A model generated the notes under the pieces. It saw only the letters and a list, made by a program, of their open reading frames with translations, was not told the DNA's origin and made no database searches. Both the position numbers and the translations under genes were made by a program. Below, one piece after another: positions 1 through 11,372 of a stretch of DNA of 64,000 nucleotides (position 1 is the first letter of the stretch; every line of letters begins with the position of its first letter). Source of the DNA: Metridium senile (taxonomy: Eukaryota > Cnidaria > Anthozoa > Actiniaria > Metridiidae); contig OX459100.1 of NCBI GenBank assembly GCA_949775045.1, forward strand, positions 12,282,447 through 12,346,446, given 5' to 3'.

Positions 1-774
1 CTCGAGCGTCCTAGCTTTATTCTGAGACTGACACAATATCACTTTAGACCGTTCGACAAGTTTCAGAGCAAGGTGACAAGCATGAATATAGCGGTGTGGT
101 ATAAACAAATCCCGTGCCGTTCAGAAATACCCCGTGCCGTTAAACCAAACTTCGCTCAACAAATCCTCATCCTTCAAGATGCCATAGTACTTTTTTAAAA
201 GCTCAAAAAAAATTATTAGTGTACGAAAGAATATTTCAAACTCACCTGAATGGATGTTTTCATAGCCAAAGAACGGCCAACTATGATTGGAATGTGCAAT
301 TTTGTTCGGGTTTTAAAGCTGTGACTATTAAAATATCAGTGTTGCTCGAAGAAAGAATCTCAAATACTTGCTATCTAGCCAGGAATTATGGGCAAAAGGC
401 ACAAAAAAACAAACGAAAAAAGCCTCGGACGCGAGTTTGAGTGTTTTCGGTTCATGGGCATCCTGTGGTGACTGTTGTGTAATCGATAGGGTCCCCAAAA
501 AGGGGACCTTCCCGGACTGTCCAATAAAGGTCATATTGAGCATGTTCGACTGCATTGGTTGGGAGACATTGACGTATCCCACATGTGTAGCTGCTTTCCA
601 GATTCGAGGTATAAATGCCAAGCGATAATATAGAGTTTCACAGGGGACATGTGTATTGTTTTGGTGACATCAGAAATGAAGCATTAATTGGGGAGGGGAG
701 GGGGAGGTCTAGGTCTGTCCACGAGTTAATGAAAATTTGTGAATCCTGCGTTTCTATTGTTACACTCACTCACT
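1..774. other. No gene recognised
   Basis: Short open frames occur here but none has recognisable domains, splice context or composition. The only visible structure is a short local repeat of the phrase CCCGTGCCGTT near 111-142. I see nothing else to annotate. Confidence 0.5.
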
Positions 775-975
775 TAGACCCCGTCTACACGGATCCGGAT
801 ACTTTTGAAACCGCATACCTTTTTGATGCGAATCGGCCTATCGTCCACACGAATCCAGTGAATCCGGTCACCGAATCCGCATACTTTCACTTGAATCCTC
901 CGGATACGCGGATTCGTGTGGACGCAAATATTTCTATGCGGTTTCAGCCGGATCGGATTCGTGTAGACGAGGCCT
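775..975. mobile_element. MITE, hAT-like, about 200 bp
   Basis: The ends are imperfect inverted repeats: TAGACCCCGTCTACACGGAT on the left, with the reverse complement of a near match ending in CGTGTAGACGAGGCCT on the right. The interior repeats the motif ATCCG/CGGAT in both orientations and has no coding capacity. The flanks cactcact and cactcaac resemble an imperfect 8-bp target duplication, as left by hAT elements. The family assignment is inference. Confidence 0.6.
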
Positions 976-1771
976 CACTCAACCCGATAGCATAGTGGCT
1001 ACTACATGAGCCATATATGGCAGTAGCCACAAAAATCTCGCGCGCCAATCAAAGTCTTTTGTTGCTTCTCACCTGCAATACTATATTATGGTAATGGCAT
1101 TGTTTTCAAAATAACATACAGCATTTCTTGTTAAGAAAACGTAGAAGCACACGCTAGTTAAAGTGCTTATGAAGTTATGTAAAAAACGGGACATATTTTC
1201 CTCAATTCTAGACATCGTAGCTATAGTTAATCGATTCCCGTTGGCAGAATTCAATTTGAAGCAATTGGGGATATTTTATCGATCTTTATACATCGTTATG
1301 ACCACGCACTGGCCGGGATTTTTCGGTCTGGGGCGAGTTACCGGAAATGACGACACAAGTTACTGCATTGAAGTGTCAACTGAGGATTTATTTTGACAAC
1401 TTTACTTCAAGAGAAGTTGTAAAAATAAATCTAGTCGCGTTTGTTGTCAACATTTCACGCAAGATTCATTCGACAATAATTATAACGTGGAAGGAACAGA
1501 CTAGTATGTAAGGAAAGAGAAAGCTCGAAACGACCGGTATTCGACACTGAATAAACGCGCCATGATAAAATGTTCGATATTAAAGCGCTTTCGTAACTTG
1601 GCAATAAACTCGGCAAAACTTACATTTTTCAAACTTATTATAACACTAATATATTAGTTGAAGGTTTATTATATATCATTAGTATAAATACGCAGGTGAT
1701 TATAGAAAATCGCGCGCGCTGATTGGTTTGCTATCTCGGATTATCAGCCGATAATCACCTTTTCGGACAAA

Positions 1772-1889
1772 ATGGCTGCCAGTAGTCGTTTTGTCACTGT
1801 TAGCGAAGATGAAATTGAAAACTTTAAAGAAAATGCTGTCCCAAAATCGACTAAAGAAGCGACTAAGTTTGGTGTCAAGCTAATTAAAG
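1772..1889 (+). CDS. N-terminal exon of a KIAA1958/Crypton-like protein
   Basis: The exon encodes 39 residues starting MAASSRFVTVSEDEIENF, followed by STKEATKFGVKLIK. An SRFV..SE(D/E)EI start followed by N/S-T-K-x-A-T-K is the usual opening of cnidarian and sponge KIAA1958-like proteins, which derive from Crypton tyrosine-recombinase transposons. It ends at a good donor, AAAG|GTATCA, in phase 1. No following recombinase exon is seen, so this is probably a detached first exon or a transposon remnant. The family call rests on the short N-terminal motif only. Confidence 0.4.
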
Positions 1890-2270
1890 GTATCATAGTA
1901 AATTTCCACGTTTTTTTTTTTGTCATTATGCGAGACAAAGTTTACAATTTTTACGCGTATTAAACGTTCGCGCTTTTAAAAAATAAAATATTTTCACTTT
2001 CAATGCTGTTTCCTTCTTTCTTTTTTGAAGTAATCACTTTTGTATTTATGCTAACTAAAAGAAGCTACTAAAGAAGCTACAAAGTTTGGTGTCAAGCTAT
2101 TTAAAGGTATCATAGTAAATGTTCACGTTGTTTTTTTGTCATTAAGCGAGACAATGCAAGCCGGCCACTTTCGCGTGACGGTCGCGCTTTTAAAAAATAA
2201 AATATTTTCACTTTCAATGCTGTTTCCTTCTTTCTTTTTTGAAATAATCACCTTTGTATTTATACTAAAA
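1850..2270 (+). repeat. Tandem duplication (217-bp offset) covering the exon end
   Basis: The segment starting ACTAAAGAAGC and running through the donor and downstream T-rich intron (about 1850-2052) recurs at about 2067-2270 with few changes. The second copy keeps the coding phrase for KEATKFGVKL but lacks the initiator part, so it is a non-functional exon fragment. Confidence 0.7.
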
Positions 2271-2370
2271 CGATTATTCACCTCAGGCGAAGTGATTATC
2301 GGTGAATATTTACCGAGCGGCGAGTCTTCGAGCTGCGATAATCACTTCGCCTTCGGCGAATAATTGTTAA
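2270..2370. repeat. Hairpin motif with GGCGAAGTGATTATC arms
   Basis: GGCGAAGTGATTATCGG near 2287 and its reverse complement GATAATCACTTCGCC near 2337 form a stem around an ACCGAGCGGCGAG loop region. A related phrase, CGATAATCACCTTTTCGG, lies just upstream of the Crypton-like exon at 1750, which suggests that both belong to one element. Confidence 0.45.
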
Positions 2371-3774
2371 TTATTGGAGTGTTAAGATTTAATCATACAC
2401 AGAATAACATGTGTTTATTACGTGATTTGAATCGAAGTGTTGTGTTTGTGTTTCGGCCCGGCGGGGTTATTAAAGCGCTTTGAAAACTGATCGCTTGTCG
2501 GCAATAAACTCAACAAAAACTCACATTTTTCAAACTTATTATCACACTAATACATTAGTTAATGGTTTATTACCATTATTGGAGTGTGTTTGATTTAATT
2601 AAACACCGTAATACCGTAATAAATCAGTTTATTTCGTATATTTTTGTGTATAAGTGGCACTCGTTGAATGCTACACTAAGATATTTTTTTTCCCTTGAGA
2701 TATCAATAATCATACTTTACAATGTGTTTGTATATGTATATGTCTATTATATCCTTATGTATATTTTATACATAAATCGTATCTATATTTATAAAGCTCG
2801 AATTGACTGTACGCTAGCTCGAAACGACTTATAGTAAAGAGCTAGAAAAGGAGAAAGCTCGAAACGGCCGGTTACCGATGAAGTCGACCCATTTCTTTCT
2901 TCTTTCTCTCGCCTCCGGCCTTTCGTCTTTCTCGAATGGAATTCTAAACAAACTTATCCCAGAAGAAGGCGAAAATGTATTTTTACAGTGCTCAACAGAG
3001 TGCTCAACACCGAAAGACCATCGTAAAAATAACTTGAAATTTGTCGATTTTAAAAACTTTGATTTGGATTTGTAAACAACACGAAAGTTTGTCGATTTCA
3101 CATGTTAGAGACTAGAAATGGCGGGAATCCATCGAGCTGGTCACGTGAGAGTAACTTGTGACGTCACAGATTACTGTCGACCTAGTCTCTCAACTCACGT
3201 GCAACCTGGCACAGGAAGCCCAAAACGTCACTTTCACGCGCGAATAACTCCCCCTGGATTTGCCCGATCAGGCTTATACATATATCATTTTAAATCTCAC
3301 GATGTCTAGAATTGAACAAAATATGTCCCATTGTTGACTTCATAAGCACTTTAAACTGCTATAGTTATCCAGAGTTAATATAACGACTTGTCTTATATTA
3401 ACTCTGAGTTATCGTTTTACTTCAATTGCTTCTTTACAAACACTGATGCAGTCCATATTTGTTTAACGTTTAGTCACGGGAACATTTTTACTCTAATTGT
3501 TTTCTTAGAAACATTGATTTAGCCAACACTAGTTTAGTTTCTTTGAAATACCTACAAAGTCCACTCCCGTTTAATTGCTAGTAATTGAACGAAACGAAAT
3601 ATGGCAAACTGCTATTGTTCTTGACTGATTACCCTCAAGCTCACGTTAGAACACAATTCTTTCATTGCTTGTCCGACTAGCAATGTTCAAAAGTTAAGGT
3701 TGTATCAGTTCGAATAGGCCTTTTGCAAAGCAAATGAAAAGAACACCTCCATATTAGTAAGAAGCCAAAGTTTT

Positions 3775-3932
3775 AGCTCATAATGTTGAACATAGAACAA
3801 ATGGCATTAAATATAAAATTCATTATTTTATAAGGATTTGTATGGAAAATATTTTCCATACAAATACTTATAACTGAAATATTTAATTTCATATTTAATG
3901 CCATTTCCCTCGTGTTACATTTTATGAGCTGA
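3775..3932. repeat. Hairpin with perfect palindromic core
   Basis: GCTCATAATG...GGCATTAAATAT on the left pairs with ATATTTAATGCCA...CATTTTATGAGC on the right. The centre at about 3836-3866 is an uninterrupted palindrome (TTTGTATGGAAAATA and its complement). It is a MITE-like fold-back with no coding content. Confidence 0.6.
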
Positions 3933-4224
3933 TATTTCGCCTTAATTCTTATTAATGTTGAGGTACTCTTAAGCTTTTCATTTCTGATGTTCATTTTGAC
4001 ACAACTGTTCGATTTAAAATGGGTAGGGTCACGTGACCTGTTGTTGCAAAAAGCCTATTGGTTCATTTATGATAAAACCATCTATTCATTTATTCCTTTT
4101 ATACTACACTCTATCAATAACCATTGATAATTATTGAATTGTTTAAATCGTTTTATAGTTATGTTATAGTAAATTGTTTGGGAATATGGTTTCCTTTAAT
4201 GTTTAGCATGTCATTATCAATTTC

Positions 4225-4336
4225 CATCATCATCGTTACTACTACCACCACCATCATCTTTATTATCATCATCATCATTACCACCATCACCACCACCACC
4301 ATCATCTTTATCATCATCATCATCATTACTTTTATT
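4225..4336 (+). repeat. (ATC)n / (ACC)n microsatellite
   Basis: Imperfect trinucleotide array of ATC, ACC and ACT units. The open frame across it is low-complexity and not a gene. Confidence 0.85.
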
Positions 4337-5022
4337 TAGAGAGTAGGTTTGAGGCCATGCATGTACTACTGTATTTATTATTTTGATCTTGAGCTTTCGT
4401 CGGACGCCGACATCATCAGAAGATAAACTGAAAAATTATTCGAAATTTACATAGTTATGCGAGTGGAATAAGAGTGTCAAACAATTAAGGAGGCTCGAAA
4501 TGGTTTCTGTATATATCTATATACCTACTTTATATTGCATTTTATGCAGCATTATTGTGAAGCTATACGGTTAACCGATATATCATTTTAAAGCTTTTGG
4601 ATCTAAAATATCATTTTTTTTTTTAATTATTGCGTTTGACGTTGTCATGACAACAGCAGGCCGCTGCAAAAAGGACCTGAAATTCCTTTATTAAAGCTGA
4701 TATCTCCAAATCCTTTTGGTAAAAGTTTTTTTAAACTTGTACATGTCTAGTTCCCTAACTGGTCTTGCAACTGAGGAAAAATACAAAAAATCTGTAATGC
4801 AAAACCTTTAAAATATTAAAAAAATGATTTTTTCTAGATATAACTGGTTTTTCATTACAGATTTTTCTTAAAATGGATCTACTAAATCTAAACCTTAATT
4901 GGAACAAATTGCCAAAAAAGAAAAAAAATCTACCATTCCATTGTGTTGTTATTAATAAAAATACATTTTGTACGCGTCAGATGGGTCTTGTAAAATTGGC
5001 GATATTGCGCGCAAAACAATAG

Positions 5023-5283
5023 TTATTTCAATTCGGTGCATTCATCACGGGAATTTATCTTAGTTTTTTTGTTGCGTATGTGTGCTGCTTCGAGGAGTCT
5101 TAGGTTGACCGGGTCATTGTTTCTGTCTATGACCTTGACTTCAAAATCTGTCGTGGATCTCACTTGGCACTTTGTTGTGTGGTTATAAAAGGATGATGTT
5201 GCTGACTTTAGATGTTCTTTTACTCTGTCGTGCAGTGTTCGAATAGAGCTGCCGATGTACTTTTCTTGGCATTTATTGCATTT
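5023..5283 (-). pseudogene. Penelope-like element, C-terminal GIY-YIG endonuclease fragment
   Basis: Read on the minus strand this gives 86 residues beginning CNKCQEKYIGSSIRTLHDRV and ending with a natural stop at 5023-5025. The YIGS..TL..R..EHL pattern and the later RLLEAAHIRNKKTKIN segment are typical of the GIY-YIG endonuclease at the C-terminus of Penelope-like retroelements, which nicks target DNA for reverse transcription. The upstream part, including the reverse transcriptase, is replaced by an ATTT-rich tract, so the copy is 5'-truncated. No inactivating change is seen in the surviving part. Confidence 0.75.
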
Positions 5284-5474
5284 ATTTATTGCATTTATTT
5301 ATTACTTTTATTTATTTATTTATTTATTTATTCATTTATAAAACTTTGCACATGTGTGGGAGACGACAACAACAGAGCTAGGCTCCAAAAATGAGTGGCT
5401 CGATTAAAGTGCTAGTCTTACGAAAATCAAGGTGCAAAATTCGCACTTTTTTAGTATGCTATCCTTAAATATAG

Positions 5475-5707
5475 GCCTAAAAAGGATAGTGACAAAAAAA
5501 TTATGCCAAAAAAAAACTTTTTTGCACCTAAAAATTGCTGTCAAAAACGCTAAAATTTTGTCCGCCATCACTCGATCTTGATACTGTACAGCGGTTGTAC
5601 ATTTAAATGTGTGACGTCATATGCTCAAGACGCTTCATGTCGAAATACATTTCTCTGTAATACTTGTATGAACTAGACGCTTTGAGGAAGCGTTCACTCG
5701 TGCCTTG
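5475..5707 (+). repeat. 233-bp direct repeat, copy 1
   Basis: It starts GCCTAAAAAGGATAGTGAC and ends ACTCGTGCCTTG. It appears identical to 9511-9743 over its whole length, and sequence on both sides differs. It lies 51 bp inside the left TTAA terminus. Confidence 0.85.
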
Positions 5708-6055
5708 GTGTGATTGAGTAACTCTGGGGTGCTTGTAATGCCGGACTGACAATGCAGTATGGTTCAACAGTATTAAATGCATATTAAAGTTACATTCAGG
5801 GGGTCGGCAAAATCACTGGTTGTCTTTTCCATATCATATTATCAAAACTAACATTTGAAAAAGTGGCATAGTGTATTTGTATAAGTTTGTAACAAATAGC
5901 AAAACAAATGCAACATGTCAAATAGACTGACAATTTCAGGTAACTAATATTGAATAAGGTGAACACACATATCTGATAAATATTATATATAAATATTATG
6001 TGGGCATAAGATATTGGATATAAATTGCAATGGAAAAAACAAGTCAGATGATATT

Positions 6056-6522
6056 TCATAAAAACTCTTTATTCTTGTCAATGTTTTGTGTAACATTTAA
6101 ATAAAGTTTCTGTGCATAGTACAACATAACAATCATTAGAATAGAAACAATACCAAAGATCACTATGCTCGCCATAGGATATCTGGTGTGACCAAGAACA
6201 CCGTTTCCTTTGTTAAGTCCAGTAAAATGTAAACACATCACATGTTGTTTACAATTCTGATAAGTTGTATTTGTAGGCTTTTGATCATAATCATTTTGCA
6301 CATAATACTGAGATAAGTATGATTCGTATTACACAGCTGTTACTGTTCCTTCACGAACACTAGAAGGGTTTTCGACCATATTTACTATGCTGGTCTGATC
6401 GTTTTTCACAGCCATTGCTGTTCCCTCATGACTAGAAGGGGTGGAGGCCATTTATATTTTGTTGGCCAGGTTGTTTTTCACAGCCGTTGCTGTTCCCTCA
6501 CAACCAGAAGGGGTGTCAATAT
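6056..6522 (-). pseudogene. Last exon of a membrane protein, with two in-frame stops
   Basis: On the minus strand a polypyrimidine tract and AG (6523-6524) precede one continuous frame down to a stop at 6056. It opens with a repeat built on TPS..EGTA.AVKN (three diverged copies), then a Cys-containing stretch, one hydrophobic segment (ASIVIFGIVSILMIVMLYYA) and a short tail. Two in-frame TAA codons fall between the repeats, and otherwise the frame is open. It looks like the tail of a single-pass protein that has decayed, or a mis-spliced or relic exon. The function is unknown. Confidence 0.4.
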
Positions 6523-6725
6523 CTAAAAAAAAAATAATAATAATAATAATAATTAATACAGACGAATTGAGCAAGCTTAACAATAATTAAAAGAACAAAG
6601 AACTATAAAATTGATAAACATATATACAATTTATAAATTTATAATAAACAGTTCTAATAATACAGAAAAATAATTATGTAAAATTCCATGCTAGTAAAAA
6701 AACATCTATAAAAAGAAAAGTTTTC

Positions 6726-6981
6726 GAATTATTTGTTATTGTTAAAAAAAACCGAGATTGTGCTGAAAGTGATAAAATTTAATGGAAAAAAACGTGTACT
6801 ACCACGTTCGTGATTTGTTCAAATGGCGGGTTTCCTCTGCCTTACGATCAAAACAACGAGGCGTCAGGTGTACTGACATGTCACAAATCACGAACTTCGG
6901 AATATACACTTTTTTCAATTCCATTAAATTGTATTACTTTCAGCAGAATCTCGTATTCGTAGTTACTATAACAAATAATTC
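6726..6981. mobile_element. MITE with about 100-bp imperfect inverted repeats
   Basis: GAATTATTTGTTAT and CGAGATT(G/C)TGCTGAAAGT on the left are mirrored on the right, and the arms extend to ACAAATCACGAACTT around a GC-richer centre. The open frame across it is an artefact of the arms. Confidence 0.65.
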
Positions 6982-7948
6982 CAGCTTATTGTTAAATTAT
7001 GGTTACGAGAGAGAACGCCTCAAAGAAAATACGTCCTTCTTTGGTGAGTAAAATTAATGGCAGTTAATTGGCAGTTTTTACATCGTTTTCAAGCTTGTCC
7101 GGATGGAAGTGTCTCTGGATTGTAGTAACTAACAACTTATAGTAGCTTATTGTACCTTACTGGTAGGTTATTGTAGGTCATAATTTGCGCCTTTTAGTAA
7201 CTACGGTATTAAATGACATTGTCAAAGCGTTCCAAAGCGTTGCGTTGGAGCCGCCGATTCAAATGATCTGCCGCGAAGAGTAATTATATAATTGTTCAAA
7301 CAAAACTTACCCTTATTCCTAACACCCAAACGAATAAAAAGTGTTAGTTTTTGGTCCAAATTATCCACGTTTGCAAAAACTGTGTAATGGCGGCATCAGT
7401 CGACTTTCATGGAGCATGGCTTTGGTCGGCTTTGGTCGCTTTGGCTTTGATGCAGTCATGATCCAATCTGATTGGCTGATTGCATTTCGGTCTACCAATC
7501 AAAATACTTCGTGACATTTTCGGAATTTCCGAAATACGTTCGGGCTTTCCGAAGTACAACTTCTGACATGGACACCAAAAAAATAAAAAATACGCGTTGC
7601 ATTTTAAGACTCGTGCCGGCCATAGGCCTGGGCACGAGTAAATAGCGTCTGTTCTGGATGACTATGATGAGAATTTTTCATCATTACTAAGCGAAGAATA
7701 CGAAGAGACCCTCTCAACAACATTATCGACTACTGAGCTAATGTCTGATGACGATATAGAGCCGCTAGCAACAGAAGAACAAGCAGAGGAATACGCTTTT
7801 GAAGTTGAAGTTCGTTACTAATATTTATATGAAGTAGCGTGCTCTATTGATGCGAGTTTTATACCATTATCACGCAAAAAAAGACGAAAAAAAGTATGGA
7901 ACAACATCATCAACTACTTGATAGAAGTCTGCAAGTGATTTAGAGCCG

Positions 7949-8116
7949 ATGGTAAAAAAAAAATCAAGAGAAGATTGTGCTATCGAAGAAGAACGTAAGG
8001 ATATTGTAGATCAACAGCTCGAGTCGAAACTAAAAACAAAAACAGCTACGGGAACCCATGAAATCAATATAAAATCATTAATTGCAATTCATAATCAATT
8101 ACAAGTTATATCTTTA
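7949..8116 (+). CDS. Possible orphan exon, charged, unknown
   Basis: A 56-residue open segment, starting MVKKKSREDCAIEEERKD, ends at a strong donor (TTTA|GTAAGT). Upstream at about 7660-7820 is another acidic open stretch in a different frame (SEEYEETLSTTLSTTELMSDDD). The pair could be remnants of a transposon-encoded DNA-binding protein. No domain is recognised, and this may not be a gene. Confidence 0.2.
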
Positions 8117-8229
8117 GTAAGTCTATCAGTATATTTAAAAATTTTTCATGAACTTATATGTTTATTTTGCGAGTGCAAATATTCTCTGTGTAGTTTACAA
8201 CTGTATTGTAAAACATCAAGAGTATAGTC

Positions 8230-9510
8230 GCTGTATAACGATCATTGTAGGGAAAAGATGTAGGACACTGCATAGCCTGATTGGTGTATTGAATAAGCAT
8301 TAAAAGACGTTTATTGTGCTAGAATTGTTGTCTTGATTTGTTCGTTTTGTGTTGTAACCGAAGTTACTTCATATATAGTTTGCATGCCGTTGTTCGCCCG
8401 TAAGTAAGTAATCTATCTAGAGTATTCTAAAAATTATGTAGCTTTTTAATCACAAGTGCAAGCTCTTTCAATTTGTTAATCGTTAAAATCAGTTTTCCAT
8501 GCACGTTCATGAAGCTAGTCAGTATTAAAAACAGTTGAGATAAAATGCCACACTGACAACTCGCAATATGTGCTTACTAGTTATACTGGCATCCAAGAGC
8601 GTTCATTTCATAAACAAACTCATGAAAGTTTTCGTCTTTATTTTTTTCTCCGAATAGTTTTATAGGTTGTTTAGCTAGTTAATTCTGTAACTTATAATAA
8701 TTACATATTCTTAGATCAGTAAAACATACGTTATTTTATTTGGAATGATTTCCATTTTGACCTTACATAGGCTGACATACTGACTCAAAACAAATCCAGT
8801 TTCATAACATTTTGGAAGTAAAAAAACTGAGGTCTTTATATCAAAAGGAGTGTAGCGTTTTTGATGAAATAATGAAGATAAAAAACAACAATAAATCTAA
8901 ATACGAGATACAACAAATGCTTGTCACTTTTGCTTTACGTAGGGCAAGCTTTTATGACAATGATGCATAGTTTAGCGCTCTTTACTGATGAGTTTCTTTA
9001 GTAAGTTCCATTCTTTAGACACTCTCGTTTCAGTTACGAATTGCCTTTTGCATCCCTCGATGTAAACATTCCTTGTAAGTTGGTCTCTTTTGAAATGAAT
9101 CAAGCAGATAATGCCTTTGCGAAAGTTTTCTATTTTTGTGCGGGCAAATCCGATTTGTTCATATTTAGTCTATTGACTGAAATGAATTGAAATTTCGGCG
9201 TTATTGTAAGACAAATTCGACCAAACTTGAACAACACATATTGTAGGAGACATGTTTTAGAGTTTGGACGTAAAAATATTCAAGAATCAATGAAACATTT
9301 GATGAATTATGACCATCGCACAATATAAATAATAGAGGTTTAGTAGCAATGAACATTCGAGCGTTGAGCATATGACGTCACTTCCTTTAATGACAGGCCG
9401 GCTCAGAAGAACGCGATCGATTAATGGCGGACGCAAAGTGCCCAACTTCAGACGCTAAATACAGCAACTTCCCGGACTCGTATGAAAATAAAATTTGAAC
9501 AGTGATATAT
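8230..9510. other. No gene recognised
   Basis: AT-rich sequence without long open frames, obvious repeats or splice-flanked coding segments. A GC-richer patch at about 9360-9500 leads into the second copy of the 233-bp repeat. Confidence 0.5.
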
Positions 9511-9743
9511 GCCTAAAAAGGATAGTGACAAAAAAATTATGCCAAAAAAAAACTTTTTTGCACCTAAAAATTGCTGTCAAAAACGCTAAAATTTTGTCCG
9601 CCATCACTCGATCTTGATACTGTACAGCGGTTGTACATTTAAATGTGTGACGTCATATGCTCAAGACGCTTCATGTCGAAATACATTTCTCTGTAATACT
9701 TGTATGAACTAGACGCTTTGAGGAAGCGTTCACTCGTGCCTTG
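9511..9743 (+). repeat. 233-bp direct repeat, copy 2
   Basis: Matches 5475-5707 in the same orientation at a distance of 4,036 bp. It lies 45 bp inside the right TTAA terminus. Such close identity implies recent duplication or insertion. Confidence 0.85.
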
Positions 9744-10214
9744 TGCCTGAAGTTTTAAAAGGTATAATTTTTAGAAATTGTGTCATACTCGTAAGACTAG
9801 CACTTTAAAATAATAACAATATATAGAAGAAATAATTACAAAAAGCAAAAAAAAAAAAAAACATAATGAATCAAAATATATAATTGATTACAATATACAT
9901 CAAAATAATAATCAGTTACAGCATGGTGGCCTGATGGTTAAATTGTTTGTGCCACAGCATTTAGGGCAAACTGTTTTCCAAGATACCAAAAGTATATTGA
10001 TTTTGAAAACACCAAATGAAATAAGAAATCACTATGTGAAATATATGCTGTAATCACGGTAATCATCATCATCGTAATCTTCATCGTCTTCCCAATTATC
10101 GTTATCATCACCATCATATTTATGCTCATAATTCTCATTATGGGTACCATAGGTACGAAATGGACTATTCCTCTCCCCACACTGGTACCCAGGGTACCTT
10201 TTGTCCACAGGTAG

Positions 10215-10338
10215 CGATAACTTCGAAACCAGGCCTTCTTTTGTAAAACTCATTCTGATTGGATGATTGGTAACCATGGAATACAGTCGTCCAATCAGAA
10301 TGAGTTTTACAAAAGAAGGCCCGGCTGCGAAGTTATCG
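10215..10338. repeat. Hairpin / MITE, about 50-bp arms
   Basis: GATAACTTCG and GGCCTTCTTTTGTAAAACTC on the left are repeated in reverse complement on the right (GAGTTTTACAAAAGAAGGCC, CGAAGTTATC) around a loop of about 25 bp containing GGTAACCATGG. Confidence 0.7.
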
Positions 10339-11006
10339 GTGTCCGTTAAGTGCTAGTCACAGATCATCTGAAGGAAAATTGTCGTTGAAAATCGTTCAAT
10401 ATCTATGATTTCGTGAGGTCTGACTGGGGATCCGTGAAAATTTTGCTGGTCTCTGGACAGAAGGATCATTAATCTATGTTGCTGAGGGGATTTTGAAAGC
10501 AAAGGAAGGATTAAGCATAATTTTTTCGACCATCGAAGACAAGCGATCTCGATCACGAGTGACCAGCCTTTCCATATTTAAGTACAGGTGGGCAAACATT
10601 AAGAAAAAATGCTCTAAAACGTTCAAAAACCACCCAGAATGACATTAAATAAGTTTAACAACAAGACAGGATTGAAATATGTTCAAATTTATTTCAATAA
10701 AAAATATAGATTTTTTCCTCACATATCTCTACTGTAAAAGTGAATTGCTTGGGCTGCCTGTGGGTAGCCTAAGCTCAGTGTTAGTGTTGATTGGGCTTCC
10801 TGTGCTTTTTTCCTGACGGCGAAGGACTGGTACCTCATTTCGCGGAAATTCTCGCTTGAATGCTTATTTAATTTTCTCCATTTTCTGTGTAAACCTAAAT
10901 CTTATTTAACTCCACTAAAAAATGTACGCTGGAAAACGCGACAAATATTTGCTATTAACAGAAAGCAAAGGTTCGGCTGGCTTTTTCGATTTCTTTTTTT
11001 TTCCAG

Positions 11007-11372
11007 CATGCAGGCGAAATCTGTGTAGAGGTACCAACACAAGCTGGTGAGAGTCACGTTACTTTGCGTCGTATAGGGACTATTCCCTTGAAAAAAATGC
11101 CGAAATTGCATTTAGTTGGTGTACATATATCCAAAGTGGCAAAGCTCGAAGACCTTGAAGCTGACTTGTTGCTGGCTGTTCGATCACTTGACGAAAGGCT
11201 CTCTATTTATCAAGAACGTCGTGACCATTTGGAGATGGGAAAGCGTTTGGAAGTAGGCAGTAAAGTTTTGGTTCAAGTTGAAAACTATGGTAAAATAAAT
11301 TGGCCAGGAGAAATCAAGTATAAAGGGTTGCTCCCAAGCAGCGAGGGTATTTGGTTTGGAGTAGAACTTGAG
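11007..11372 (+). CDS. Gene A exon 1 seen: CYLD-type N-terminus and first half of CAP-Gly
   Basis: A polypyrimidine tract and CCAG precede the exon. It ends with GVELE at GAG|GTAGGG in phase 0. The core (VAKLEDLEADLLLAV, then DERLSIYQER, KVLVQVENYGKINWPGEIKY, GIWFGVELE) lines up with exon 1 of the two CYLD copies at 38.3 and 48.3 kb, and with the region before and into CAP-Gly 1 of vertebrate CYLD, but is much diverged. No Met is available in this exon, so an upstream first exon is expected. I could not find it in 10.3-11.0 kb. Confidence 0.75.

Larger units (their letters stand above)
1145..3365. repeat. Diverged inverted repeats bracketing about 2.2 kb
   Basis: The left arm near 1158-1215 (AAGTGCTTATGAAGT, GGGACATATTTTC, TTCTAGACATCG) is matched in reverse complement near 3290-3355. 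Within the bracket are two near-copies of a roughly 110-bp segment (about 1580-1690 and 2469-2580, both with CACATTTTTCAAACTTATTA-like text) and the Crypton-like exon at 1772. It could be one old DNA transposon or a pile of several. Confidence 0.45.
5404..9808. mobile_element. Interval bounded by 20-bp inverted repeats ending in TTAA
   Basis: The left end TTAAAGTGCTAGTCTTACGA (5404-5423) is the exact reverse complement of 9789-9808. Both start with TTAA, the target of piggyBac and Kolobok transposons. No transposase is recognisable inside. A 233-bp direct repeat sits near each end, so the structure may instead be two truncated copies of one roughly 370-bp MITE, the left lacking its 3' end and the right its 5' end, with unrelated DNA between. 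Confidence 0.5.

Noticed and set aside
615..995. 126-residue ORF DTFETAYLFDANRPIVHTN
   Set aside because: It overlaps the MITE at 775-975 and owes its openness to the repeated ATCCG motif.
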